Positions 45,198 through 56,122 of a stretch of 64,000 nucleotides of DNA are shown here, one piece after another. Under the pieces are notes generated by a model, which worked only from the letters and a program-made list of their open reading frames with translations, did no database searches and was not told the DNA's origin. Within the stretch, counting starts at the first letter, position 1. The number at the start of each line of letters is the position of its first letter. Source of the stretch: Himantopus leucocephalus (taxonomy: Eukaryota; Chordata; Aves; Charadriiformes; Recurvirostridae); contig RSEF01000002.1 in assembly GCA_003993805.1 (NCBI GenBank), forward strand, positions 74,938,411-75,002,410. The letters run 5' to 3'. Made by a program: the position numbers and the translations under genes.

Positions 45198-48100
45198 CAC
45201 CAAGGGCTGTGCTGGATTGTTAGAACAGACAACTCTTAAGGTAGAGCTTTGAGCTAAAAATAAGTCACTCAGTCCAAGTGTCCACATAAGGTTGTGCTAT
45301 GCTCCATAGCTTATCTGGGAGCAGTGACTTCAGAGGAACTACACTGAAGAAGGCAAAAAGAAAATTTGGTCCCAGGCTCAGATCTCAGAACCTCCTGCAG
45401 GCCCCAGAAGTGTGTAAAGCAAACGCTGATGCTTGCTTGGTGCAATGCTGTCCCTTCTTTCCACAGAATTTGCCTCAGAAGAATGAGGATCTGGTCAAGT
45501 ACAGACTAATCCTGGACCTGAACATGATGGCTGAAGAGTTGCTGGACTGGATCCTGCAGACCTTGTTTAAAACAAAACAAAAGAAAACAAAAAAGACAAA
45601 TCCAACAGTTCTGCTGACACAGGTTGGATTTTTGCCTGAGGTACACCTACCAGGTTTGACACATGGTGAATAAAAAGTGAAATTGTTGGGGTGACTTTCC
45701 CGTTTTCTTCGAATAAACACGCCAACACCCCCATCAAAAGCAATGCTCTGAACAGAACCAGTTTGGCTTCCTCTACTAGGCAGGACCCGCCGGAGAGAAT
45801 TTTGTCGAATCTTGCCAAGATGCTGGTGGCTGCAATAAGCTGGATATAAACAGGGGGGCAAAGGGCTGACCCACCAGCCTTCCCTTGCCCCTACCAGCGG
45901 AAAAGGGATAGGTGAGATGTCGCTGCTGTTGTTCAGCTGTTGGTTAACAGAAGAAGCTGTTTTCTATTTGGGCTCGCGCTGGTTGAGCAGCTCCGTCTGC
46001 AGCTGTATCGTGTTACACGCTGTTATGCAACCCCATCCTCTCTTGCAAACAATGACAGAAGCAACCTAAATCATGAAACATAAAGACTATAATTAAAGAG
46101 GGGAAAGTGCTTATTTTGCATTCGGATACCCACAGCCAATTCAGATTAGCTGAACTAGCAAATCTCTTGGCACAGGCTTAACGAGGATAACATTTGCACT
46201 GGACTAAATGATGGTTGTTTTACCCCACTGTCAGCCAAGACAGTAGTGTAACCTGACTAATGCTGCCATGGCTTGGGCAGTTCTCTTTCTCCTTAACAGA
46301 CAGTGAGATTTACGCCACGAACAGGAGGGGCCTTGCAGTCAAAGGCTCTGCCTCACTTTTCGAGACCATTAGCACCCGGGGGAGCTCTGGTCCAGGATGA
46401 TGCTTCAGGTCCATTTCTTATAATTGGAAGTTTGCAGGACTACAAATCTGAAAGTATCTGCTGAGACTATGCCCTACATTTCCCTGCCGGGCTTACCCTC
46501 TTCACGCTGGTTGGGGGGGTTTATGCATCCATGCAGCTTGCTGCTGCAGTTGGCTGTGAAAAGTGGAAGCCCCCAGCCAGGAACTCTGAATTTAGAGTGT
46601 GTGACTGTGCAAAGCCCCTGAAAGCTTTGGAGAGGAAAGTGTTTCTGAACCCCCTACTGCCTTCCTCCCTCCCTCCCACCTCTTAAAGAAAAAAGAGCCA
46701 CAGTTTTTAAGATCTGATATTTCTTTCAGATTTTTCTTGCTGGAGGTCTTCCTTGGGGAACCCAGATTAGTAGCTTACGCAGGCATTAATGGAACAGCAG
46801 CTGTTTAATGTTAAACAAAGAGAGATTTTCATCCAACTGATTGCTAGATATTTGAGTTAAATAAGAATTAATTATGAATAAAGGCCCTGCTTCCTTTTTA
46901 GCTTGCAACTTTTACTCTGGTGAACATCTCTACGGAACTCAGTTGAGTTTTCTGATTTGCGCCACAGTCTTCAGGACTCCAAAAGTTCTAAGTAAGCTGA
47001 AAAAAAAGGTGAATGTTTTTATGTTGCTGCCTTGGGGACTATGAAACTATATACCTGCTGGATCTTCAGTTGACCCTAAGGATATCTAGTGGGGGCGGGG
47101 GGGAAGAGCTTAAGTTTAAAATGTAAAATATGGGGAAGATGAGTCAGCACAATTTTGATGCTGGTGGCTCCACCCACCTGTTTTAATCATGCATCTTCCC
47201 CTTTTTCCTGCTGTAATCATTGTCTGCACGTAGTTAGAATTATTTTACAGATCACCAAATGCCAGAAATGATGCAAGTTACGCAGTCCCAGTATCAGTGA
47301 CACCCACATCTTGCTAATTTATATTGGATATGAAGATAATTACCCATGACTGTGGGCAAGTAGGTCAACAGTTCAGTTTATAGAGAGTTCTGCAAAATAC
47401 TGATGACAAAACACTGCAGCATCTATACTGCTGGGTGCATAGTGAACACTTTCTTGTCCCACTGCTGCCCCAAACCCTGCATTATCCCTTCCCACAGCCA
47501 TCCCATCACAGCCAAAAGCTTAACTATCTGAACAGTCAGGCAGCACTTCAAATGGGAAGACGTTGCATGATATTGAATAACAGTTCTGTTTCTCCACATG
47601 CATACATTTTTCACAGTTAATCCCTCATTCCTTTTCCTCAGTCTCTGTGAGGAAAAGTTCAGGCATCTTGGCCTTGACAATAGGTCTGTGTTGCCCAGAC
47701 AGTTAGCTAAACTTGAGATGCAACAGGTTATTCCACAGTGACATCGTTAAGGCTGGGGGCTGCAGTTACTGGGCGGGCACAGTATCACATTTTATTGACT
47801 GCAGTATCAGTCAGATACGAGACACTGCCTCTGCTGACACCATGAGCCAGTTCTCCAGCCCAGGCGTACCTGTAACCCAGCTTCCTCTCAGAGACACACA
47901 TCCAGAGATGTTTCTTAACCTCCCCCAGGTCCCTCATTTCTGCGTACACCCTGGGGTAAGAACCTCAGCAGCCCTGGCCCGGCCTAGTTCTGCTTCTGCT
48001 TAGCTTTTGCTATAGGTGGGAACCATGATGATTTTGCATGCTAATGAGCCCTTAATTGCACCTGCATTTAGATGCCTCCTCCCCTTAGCTTAGCTGAGTT

Positions 48101-49540
48101 GAGTTGAGCTCACAGCATGTGGTTCGTCATGTGCCTCAATGTATAGCAGGTGACCAGTCTTACATGCCGATAGAGGAGTTTATTTACTGCTGGAATCACT
48201 TCCAAGCTATAGGGCCCAACAGAGCCTAGCCAGGAGGTTTGTCTGTGGTGGCCAGTGGCGAGGGGGGATTTGCAAACTGGAGTTAATGGAGTAAATTCAG
48301 CATTCCCTTGCCTTTAGGGCTGTCCCAAGTTGCTCACCTGCTTTTAGTCAAGTGATGAAGCAGCAGCTGGTGCAACGTGCCATTTTTATCACCTTTATAT
48401 TTGGCTCTCCAGCAATCAGGAAAGGGAGTTTGGACTTGGTATCACTAGTTGCTCCTTTTTCTCTTTAGGAAGGATTGAGGTGGAAGTTGAGTTATCTGGA
48501 AATGTTGCTCCTAGTGAAGCTTCCTGCCCTCTCATTCAGAGAGAGACAAGCTGACCTGATATTCCCTCTATCTACAAGAACTTCTCTGAATCTGAAGGTA
48601 CTGTTCAATTCTTACAGTTCTTATAGAAGCATATTGTTTATTTTTAATTCTTTAAATATGGGCTTAAGTTTATGGACAATTGTCCTCTTTACTACCTCTT
48701 TAAAAAAAAAAAAGAAAGTAAGAAAAAGCTACTTTGGGAATACTTAGAGCAAGGCTGATGCTCACTATCGTAACTTGGCGCTCTGTGATGCTGTAAGGAG
48801 TGTAGGGAGAAACAGCTGTCTATGGACTGCAAAAGAAAGGCTCTTTGGCAGCCAATGGTGTTACTGCTGCAAAGACCCTGGGAAAACTGTTTCCGTGGAT
48901 CACAGCCTTGTTGGATGGAGGAGTAGTTGGGTATTTGATACTTCTTCAGAAGTCACATATTTACAAAGTCAGATCCTGCTATGTTGTGGTAACTTAAGAA
49001 GGTGGAATTGTATGTTATGTTGGTGTATTCTTTTTCCTCTGTGTCTCCCTTCCTCTAGACCACCAATCTGTTTTCTGCTTTAACTCTGTAATGCCAAAAG
49101 CCATTTGTAACAGGTTGCTCTCTTCTTTAGCTTTCAGTGACTCTGGTCAAATTCAAGGAGTTAATTTTTTCTACATAGGTTAAATATGAAGGTTCTCTTC
49201 TGGCTCAAGTGCTGGTTTGCTGAAGTCTGTCCTTTCTTTTCTCTCTCTATTTTTTTTGGAATCAAATTTATGGTTGCCTCTCCACAGAGTATGAAAGTTT
49301 CTTTTTATTATTATTTTAAGTAAAAAATATAACTGCCATGGTGTCCCACTTCCTGGATGACATTGGCAACTTTACGTGTGGCTACTGACATTTCAAGAGA
49401 ACCATCTTATACAGGCGGTCTGTGTTTGGCTAAATTTAGCAAGCCACGGATCAAGTGGCAAGTATGTTCCACCCTGAAACCTATTTTAGGGAAGAACTCG
49501 GCATAGGCACCAAGAGGTTAAAGAGCTGTGTGGGGGAGAA
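45198..49540. other. No gene recognised; unique DNA with AT-rich islands
   Basis: A good 3' splice-site-like sequence ends at 45466 (see findings). AT-rich islands lie at about 46070-46250 and 46780-46900; the latter contains TTAAACAAAG and AATTAATTA words. GATGAGTCAGCA near 47138 is an AP-1/MARE-like word. Near 46930-47000 there is a possible very old amniote repeat, too diverged to call. Confidence 0.5.
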
Positions 49541-49580
49541 GGGGGGGGGGGGNNNNNNNNNNNNGGGGGGGGGGGGGGGG
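49541..49580. other. Unresolved G-run with an internal 12-N gap
   Basis: Twelve consecutive G (49541-49552), then 12 N, then 16 consecutive G (49565-49580). The gap clearly lies inside a long G homopolymer or G-rich repeat. Such a run could form a G-quadruplex, and this is also why it was not sequenced through. Its true length is unknown. Confidence 0.92.
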
Positions 49581-50774
49581 AAGGCAAGAAGCAAAATATT
49601 TTGCAAGAATCGTTGCTATGTTCTGAGCTTCAGCTCTTGAATGCTGCGGCTCTGAATCACGTTCACTGGGGAAACAGCTGCAGCTGTTTAAGATGCTACT
49701 GCTCCTCAGCTGTTTGTTACCTTCCCTTTGCAGGCTGGGGGCTGAGCACAAACCTTCCTCGGCAGCTTAGGCTTAACGTACCGGCTTCTAACCTGAAGCA
49801 AGTAAGACCCAGGCACGTAACCCTTCTCCCCCAGCGTCCCTGGGAAGTGCAGCGGTCCCTGCGAGAGGGCTGGAGTGGGCACGGATACTGTAAGCGGCCC
49901 CAGCAAGTTTTCTGCAATGGGTTTGGAAGGGCTGCGTTTATGTGCGCTGTGTGCCTGAGAGTCCCGACTGTACTCTGCTGTCCCGGATCATGAAATATGT
50001 TTCTGCATATTCAGTTGTGACTGGGTTAGTTAAAATTGTTTTGGAAAATTGACTTGGCTAAATCACAGAGAAACCATGGTGTGGACATGCTGGTCTGTAA
50101 TTAATTGATGAGCGCTAACCAGATAAAAACCGGTTGTCAGCTCGCATAAGTGCATTCATATGGGTTTGTGCGTGTTTAGCCAAAGAAGTCAAACCCTGTT
50201 TTGATTCAACTGCTTCTAGGCCCTGTTTATTCCCTCCTATAAAAGTGTATGTTGGAAAAAGGAGGTGTAACGCTGCCCCAGAACAGAGGTGTACCACTGT
50301 GTGCCCATCCTCTCCCTACTGCCAGGGCTGCCCTAGCGATGGAAGATGCAAAGCAGACTGTCTCCCTGGGAGCCCTGCCAGTGGCTGACTCAAGGCGAAG
50401 TACCTCGGGGACTGGCTGGAACGGATAAGAGCCGCACCCGGGCTGGTTAAGCAGCGCACCTGGTGCTGTCTGCTCCGGTAGCGATTGGGAAAGACATTGG
50501 TGTTTGCTGGCGTAGCCCCCTGACAGCCTGCCCAGGGCTCACCTGGGCTTCAGCCGCAAGCAGGCAAGCGAGCTCACGCAGCTTCGAGGTCTCCTGTTGC
50601 CCCAGCCTGTGCGGGTGGGGAGCTGGCACTGCCCCGCTCCTTCCCTGATGGAGGAGAGGGATGGATGAAATTAGGCTGGGGGCAGCTGAGTCATGGGCTG
50701 GCCCCTCACTTACTCTTGGGGCAACTTCTTGCTTGAAGATCCAGAGGTATGCCAGAAGCATGGAAAGCACGGCT
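49581..50774. other. No gene recognised; unique DNA
   Basis: A 130-codon frame at 49601-49993 (+) follows the G-run and has no recognisable domain. From 50400 to 50700 the sequence is GC-rich. No repeat is recognised. Confidence 0.55.
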
Positions 50775-50935
50775 AGTTTCTAGTGGGGATGCTGGGCTGG
50801 CAATCGGGAAGTGTAGAAGATTCCCAGCTGTGCTACTGGCCCTCAACTTCCCCTAGAAACAAAATAGGGCTAATAACTATGCTATCATGAGGTTCAAGCT
50901 CTGGAATATTGAATGTTACTTAGGGGAGTGTTCAT
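50775..50935 (+). mobile_element. MIR-like (CORE/tRNA-derived) SINE relic
   Basis: The segment reads TGGGCTGGCAATCGGGAAG, then GATTCCCAGCTGTGCTACTGG, then CCTCAACTTCCCCTAG and AAAATAGGGCTAATAACTATG, followed by a CATGAGGTT block. This is the order of an amniote MIR element ('ctgggagtcaggaa...ttcccagctctgccactg...cctcagtttccccatctg...aaaatgggaataat...cctca'). The copy is old and diverged, and the segment around the 'gtgaccttgggcaagtcact' block looks shortened. Orientation is +, and the 3' edge is approximate. Confidence 0.6.
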
Positions 50936-53900
50936 GGGCCTATCACTTGGCTTGTGTTTTTATTAGCAACACTAGCACTTATTAAAATGGGAATAATCTG
51001 GGCATCTAACAGGCTCTTTGTTGTGTAGCTTGCTTGCCTATCTGTTCTTTTACTGAGCCCAAGTCACTTGACAAAATAACTCGGGGTCTTCTGCATCAGC
51101 TGTTAGTGTAGTGTGAGAATAAGCATGATTAAGAATTTTATTTTTAAGTTTTCATACCATTGTTGCAGGAAAAAAGAAGAGGGTGTTCCTTTTTTTGTTA
51201 GGATGCGCTAAACAGGTCATTATTATTATTAAATCTTAACACAGAGGTTTTTGATCAGCCTGAAAGGCATCCTCACAATGAGGTAACTAATGCAGTAAGT
51301 GCTTCTGGTGCCCAAGTGTTTAGGAGAGATGCTTTCTGAAGCATTCAGCACTTCTTTTTCACAAAAGTCACAAGAGCACTCTGTACTCGGCCCTAAAACC
51401 CTCTTGATCTCTGCAAAGCCAGAGAAGCCTGTATTTAGCTTTCTTGATATTCCTAAAGCTGGAGGAGGGGGGAAAAGAAATCCCACTCCAGACCTGAAAG
51501 GAAGCACACCTGACACCCCCCCCACCCCGCCATGGGAAAAGATCAAGTATTTGTCAAGCCCCAAGAGACACCCTGAAAAAGAGCAGAAACTTAATATGCA
51601 AGTAGCCTTAAAATCTTAACAAAAGAAGACAGAATTAAACCTCTTGAAAACATCACCTTGGCCTCGTTTGGGGCAACACAGGTTGGAGTAGGGGTTTTCA
51701 GATCAGACTTGTCCTCCCCCATTTTCACTTCTGTGAAAGTAAGTAGAAGGGGTCATTTCAGCCCCTGCTTGCAGGATGTGGCAGTGTTGAAGAGCAGAAA
51801 GGAATGCTTCAGGGCTGCTTGGAAAGAGAAGGAATCTACTTCCCACCTTAATCAGCGAAATAGGCTCTTTCCTATCGTTTTCGGTGAGGGCTGCTGCAAG
51901 CACTGATAGACTGAGGTGAAATTGCAAATAGAATAAACCTCACTGAAACTGGTGGTAGAGGGAGAGTCTGTGCCCCCTGTTTATAGTAGGAGTAGGAAAC
52001 GGATAAGTTCCCTAATGGAACTTGAAAGGTGGAAATACTGGAGCCCCTGCCCCAAACGCACACTCATGACAGGCAGCAGGGGCTTCAGCTGGCTCTTGCC
52101 TTTTCAAATATGAAAGGATTGAGAAGAGCAGAGGAAAAAATAATGGTGTCCTTTTAATGATAGAGGAAGGCTGTCCTAATGCCTAACTGCTGCTGAACAC
52201 ACCGTCTAGCTCTCCCCTTTCCTCTGTAGTGAGCTACCTGGGGAGACGCAAGCAAACCCAGCACCCCTCACCCTCCCAACACTGATTTTGATCTCCTCTT
52301 CAGTAGGCTCAGCTTGCTGTGGGATGGCAGGGATGGTCATGCTGGCCTGAGGGAGAAGCACAGCTGCAGACAGGGGTTGTGAGGAGGTAAGAGGCAGAGA
52401 TCTGAGAGTGATTCTCAGGGAAAAAACAGTCTGCTGAGTCTTGTGCTGGCAGCTGAAGCTGTTAATGAACTGGCTGTGAACCTGCTTGCAGAGGATGGGC
52501 AGCTGTATTAATGCCTGGTATTGACAGGTTTGCTGCTGCACCAGCCTGTTACTGGAGGTGGCTTGGCAGCAGGTACGCACCGTGCTTGGCTGTCCCCTCT
52601 GCAGGGCAGTAATCTCTGGCAGAGAAGGGGTCAGTGGCTGACAACTGGCAGCGGCCTTGAGCCCTGCAGCAGGAATAGCCAGAGCTGCTGTCAAGGTTTG
52701 AAGAGGTTTTTAAACAGAGTATGAATTTCAAAAGGTGACATGAGAATGTGAGCAAATACATCGCTTTGCGTTGTTTGATCTCCGCTGTGTTCATGGGGTG
52801 GGGGGAGAGAAAAAAGGAATTTGTGCATTCTTTGCAAGAGATGGAGGGAACACCTCATTCAGTTACCAAATCCGCTTGTAACGGAAACTTGCCGCTCCCT
52901 GCATTTTTGGCTGGCTGCTGAGGTCGGGCAGGATAACAGTAGCACTGCGCTGGGGTTAGTGTTGCTCTAGTTATGAGGAGGGAGCTCTGTCTTGTCAACG
53001 TCGGCTGAAATCATCTCTTACTACGGACACAGCTGATATTTAAATCATTAACACTTCAGTGATAAATATCTCCTCACATGGTAAAGTCCTAGGAAAGTGG
53101 CTTTGATAAAAATCAAGATGATTGCTTAACTGGAAACTTTCTATTTTCCAGGCACTTGCACTGTGTTCGTGCATGACACTAGACTTGCTCCAACAAGTAA
53201 GGGCCCAGTGGGGCAATTCATAAGGCTGGTGGCCTGGTCTTCATCGCCTGTTTGGAGGGTCCTCCAAAGCAGGCAGGTGACCACTCTTACACTGCTGGTG
53301 ATGGCAGAGGTAGCAGCTGAGGCACTGCAGCCCCATCTGTGTTTCGTGATGGTGTTTCCAGTATCAGGGGGCCAGGTGTGAGCTCTCTGTGGGACAGGAG
53401 AGGCTGCCGGGTCCACAGGAAAACTGTTGATTGGGTTGGTTTCCAGAAAAATCAGTGCTTGTGGGTAGCTCCTCTAATGAATCCCAGGAGCTCTTGGAAA
53501 ATGGTTTGCTCTAGTACTGCCAGCTCAGGACCATCCTCCTGATGGCCTTGGTGGGAAGCGGAGTGGGTACAGCCTTGTGTGAATGCCTGCAGCAAAGACA
53601 GTGTTTCTGAGAGGTGTTGAGCTGACCACATGTATGCAGGTCAGCTCTTTCACCTGTGTGTGATATGTGATGTTCAAGGGAGATCAGGTGTGTAGTACTC
53701 ATGTGGTGAGAAGAACTTGTGGCCTGTCTCTAGCCAGAAATTTGAGCACTGCTGTCACGGAGTGTGTAGCTTGCAAAGCCTCATTTGCTGGTAGTTTCTG
53801 CAACTGTGGTAGAGAAGGGCCAAGTTTCAGGGAGGAAAAAAGTGGCCATGAGAACTTTAAAATCACTAAAAAAAGACACAGACACTGCAATCTTTGCTAT

Positions 53901-55985
53901 GACTCATCTGGGCTGCTGTTTGAAAAAGGCAGGCTGAGCAGTTGTGGACCTCCTTACTCAAGGGAGCAGCACTCATTTGTGAACTTGCTGAAGCCCTGAA
54001 AGCAGAATTTGGTGTAGGTGAGCAGTTCCCATGCTCGGCCTCCGACCACTGATTTCCCTCCAACCACGGCCAGATGCAGCTCAGGGAGAGCCAGCAGGTC
54101 ATGGCTGGCTAGTTTTTTCCCACCTGTTGTTTCCACTGCTGCTAAACAAGTTTGAGAAGTAAAAATCCAGCAAATACATTCTCATCGCCATCTTTCTACT
54201 GCAAACAAACAATGAAATAGTTCCAAGAATATCAGTAATTCCTGGATGATGGGGCTTTGCACTGCAGTGGGCGCTGCAAATGGAGGGTGGGGAGTGTCTG
54301 TGAGGAAAGCTGGTGTCTGTGTTATCAAAGTGTGAGTGGCGATAATTTCAGGACGGTTCGGCAATGTTTTTCCAAAACCTGAATTTTATTCCAGCTTCAC
54401 AGAGAGTCAAAGCACTGCTGCGAACTGCAGCAGCTTGTTCTGTCGCCTCCCTTCAGCGAACAAGCCATGCTGCCGTGGGGCCTTGCTGGGACATGAAAGT
54501 GCCGCCAGATGAGTTCAGGCAAACCTCGCAGCATCGCTGCCTCCTCCCTGGGGATTAGCGACCTGTCTAGCCCCAGCAGGAAAGAGTGTGTCCCCTTGGC
54601 TCACCACATCTTGCTGCAAACTGCCGAGGAGGGTATGTCTGTGCCCTTTCGCTGCCTGGCAGCCTGGGGCACGGGGCAGAGGAGCGCTGCTGCTGTCCCC
54701 GGCCACCGCTGCTGTTTGCTCAGGGAGCGGGAGTCGGAGTGATAAGGTGTCCCTTGTGATAAAGCGCTTTTGTTGTTTGCCTGCTGGGTCAGAGCTAGGT
54801 AGATACTCCGCATTGCCATGCGTTAAGGGTGTAGGCTGTTTAAAAGAAATTTAAAAAGGGACTTTGAATGGGCTGGGTCAAGGTGTCAGAGGGTTAAAAT
54901 GGAACAGTTCCGGCAGTTGCTGGAGGGAGAAAGTTGTGTAACATCACCTTACACCAGGTCAACATCTCCATCTTAGCTACCCAGCCCTTTAAAACCTTGA
55001 TGCGAGAGCAAAACACTCGTGCCAATTATAAAGCCATTGTCTGTTCAAGGATGGTGGGTTGGTTGTTTTTTTTTTTTTAACCAAGTTTTTTCAACCGTGT
55101 ATCGCCATCCTCACAGCAGGAAAAAAGATTACTGGGGCGAAGTAGGACGGGGAAAAAGACTGGTGGCAGGGCTCGGTAGTTTAACAGTGCCACCTCCTGG
55201 ATGGCCGTGCGAGGCAGGGATGTCCCAGCTTTGCACTGACGTGTCCCACGCTTATTAGCTGCCAGCAGCAGCCGTGAGGTCCCACACGCGGACTTCTCGC
55301 CAAGCGCTGGGCGGTGTGAGGCTGCAAAGGGGAAAATCAGCTGCGGCTTATACCTAGTCGGTGCAGCAGCCAGGAACGGTCTTTGGTGTGCGAAGGCTGG
55401 CCCTGGTGGGATATTTCCACTTCATGCAAAACCCACAAGTCTTCAGTATTTTATTTTTTTTTATCTGCATAGGATGAAAAGAAGTCCTCATCTCGCCTCC
55501 TCTCCCAGGGCTCAGAGAATAAAATGTTGTGATTCACGGGGGAGGCAGGACAGATCCTCTTTGGTAAGGTCAGATCAATTGCCCAAATGCTGATATTTAA
55601 TTTTTTGTAAAATGTTAATTAAAGGCAACAATTAAAAAGGTATTCTGAAATGAAAAGCCCCTTCCTATAGCACTGGTGTAAAGCTTTCCCCTTAGGAACA
55701 GGCTGGGATTTCCTGGTGTGAGGGGGTATCTGTTGCCCCATCCTCTAGGCCCCTGATCTATTAACACTAATTAGCACAGGTCATGGGGTGCTGCACAAGG
55801 CAGTGTGGATGTAGGGGCAGCACTGCGTGCTGCTGTGAACACCTCTTGAGCCAGCATGATGCAAGGGTGGCATGGCTGGGATCTTCCTCAAGATGGGGTG
55901 TCAGCTGGAAAGCGAGGATTTGCCTGCCACTGAAGAGCTGGAGCTTGGGGTACCATGGAAAAGGCTGTCCCTAGGGAAGCCAGTG
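50936..55985. other. No gene recognised; unique DNA with a candidate exon
   Basis: This contains a short ATT repeat (51219-51233), the candidate exon at 53152-53196 (separate entry), a GC-rich stretch near 54480-54740 and an AT-rich TAATTA-containing island at about 55585-55660. The minus-strand frame 52206-52694 (about 160 codons, starting at TTG) is rich in S, T, Q, P and A and is not recognised; it is treated as uncertain or chance. Confidence 0.45.
53152..53196 (+). other. Candidate 45-base exon (low confidence)
   Basis: An excellent 3' splice site (ACTTTCTATTTTCCAG, AG at 53150-53151) is followed 45 bases later by an excellent 5' splice site (CAACAA then GTAAGG at 53197). The interval is a multiple of three and open in one phase, reading ALALCSCMTLDLLQQ. 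The product is not recognised and no partner exon is established. The assignment rests entirely on splice-site quality. Confidence 0.2.
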
Positions 55986-56122
55986 GAATAGAATCACAGA
56001 ATCCTTTAGGTTGGAAGGGACCTTAATGATCATCTAGTTCCAACCCCTGCCCCGCCATGGGCTGAGACACCTTCCACTAGACTGGGTTGCTCAAAGCCCC
56101 AGCCAACCTGGCCATGAACACT
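55986..56122 (-). mobile_element. CR1 LINE 3' end, 5'-truncated (reverse orientation)
   Basis: The + strand begins with the reversed tail (ATAGAATCACAGAATCC). It continues with TTAGGTTGGAAGGGACCTT, ATGATCATCTAGTTCCAACC and the GGGTTGCTCAAAGCCCCAGCC block, and stops at TGGCCATGAACACTT near 56122. This is the conserved CR1 3' terminus in reverse. Only about 135 bases were inserted or survive. It is moderately diverged. Confidence 0.93.

Noticed and set aside
52206..52694. About 160-codon minus-strand frame rich in S, T, Q, A and P
   Set aside because: It has a TTG start and no recognised family. Possible splice sites (TTGACAG near 52685, AGG|GTGAGG near 52280) are only moderate. It remains uncertain rather than supported.
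53511..53702. Minus-strand frame containing HTGER, like a zinc-finger linker
   Set aside because: Only the five-residue word matches. The C2H2 spacing of cysteines and histidines on either side is absent, so the resemblance is coincidental.
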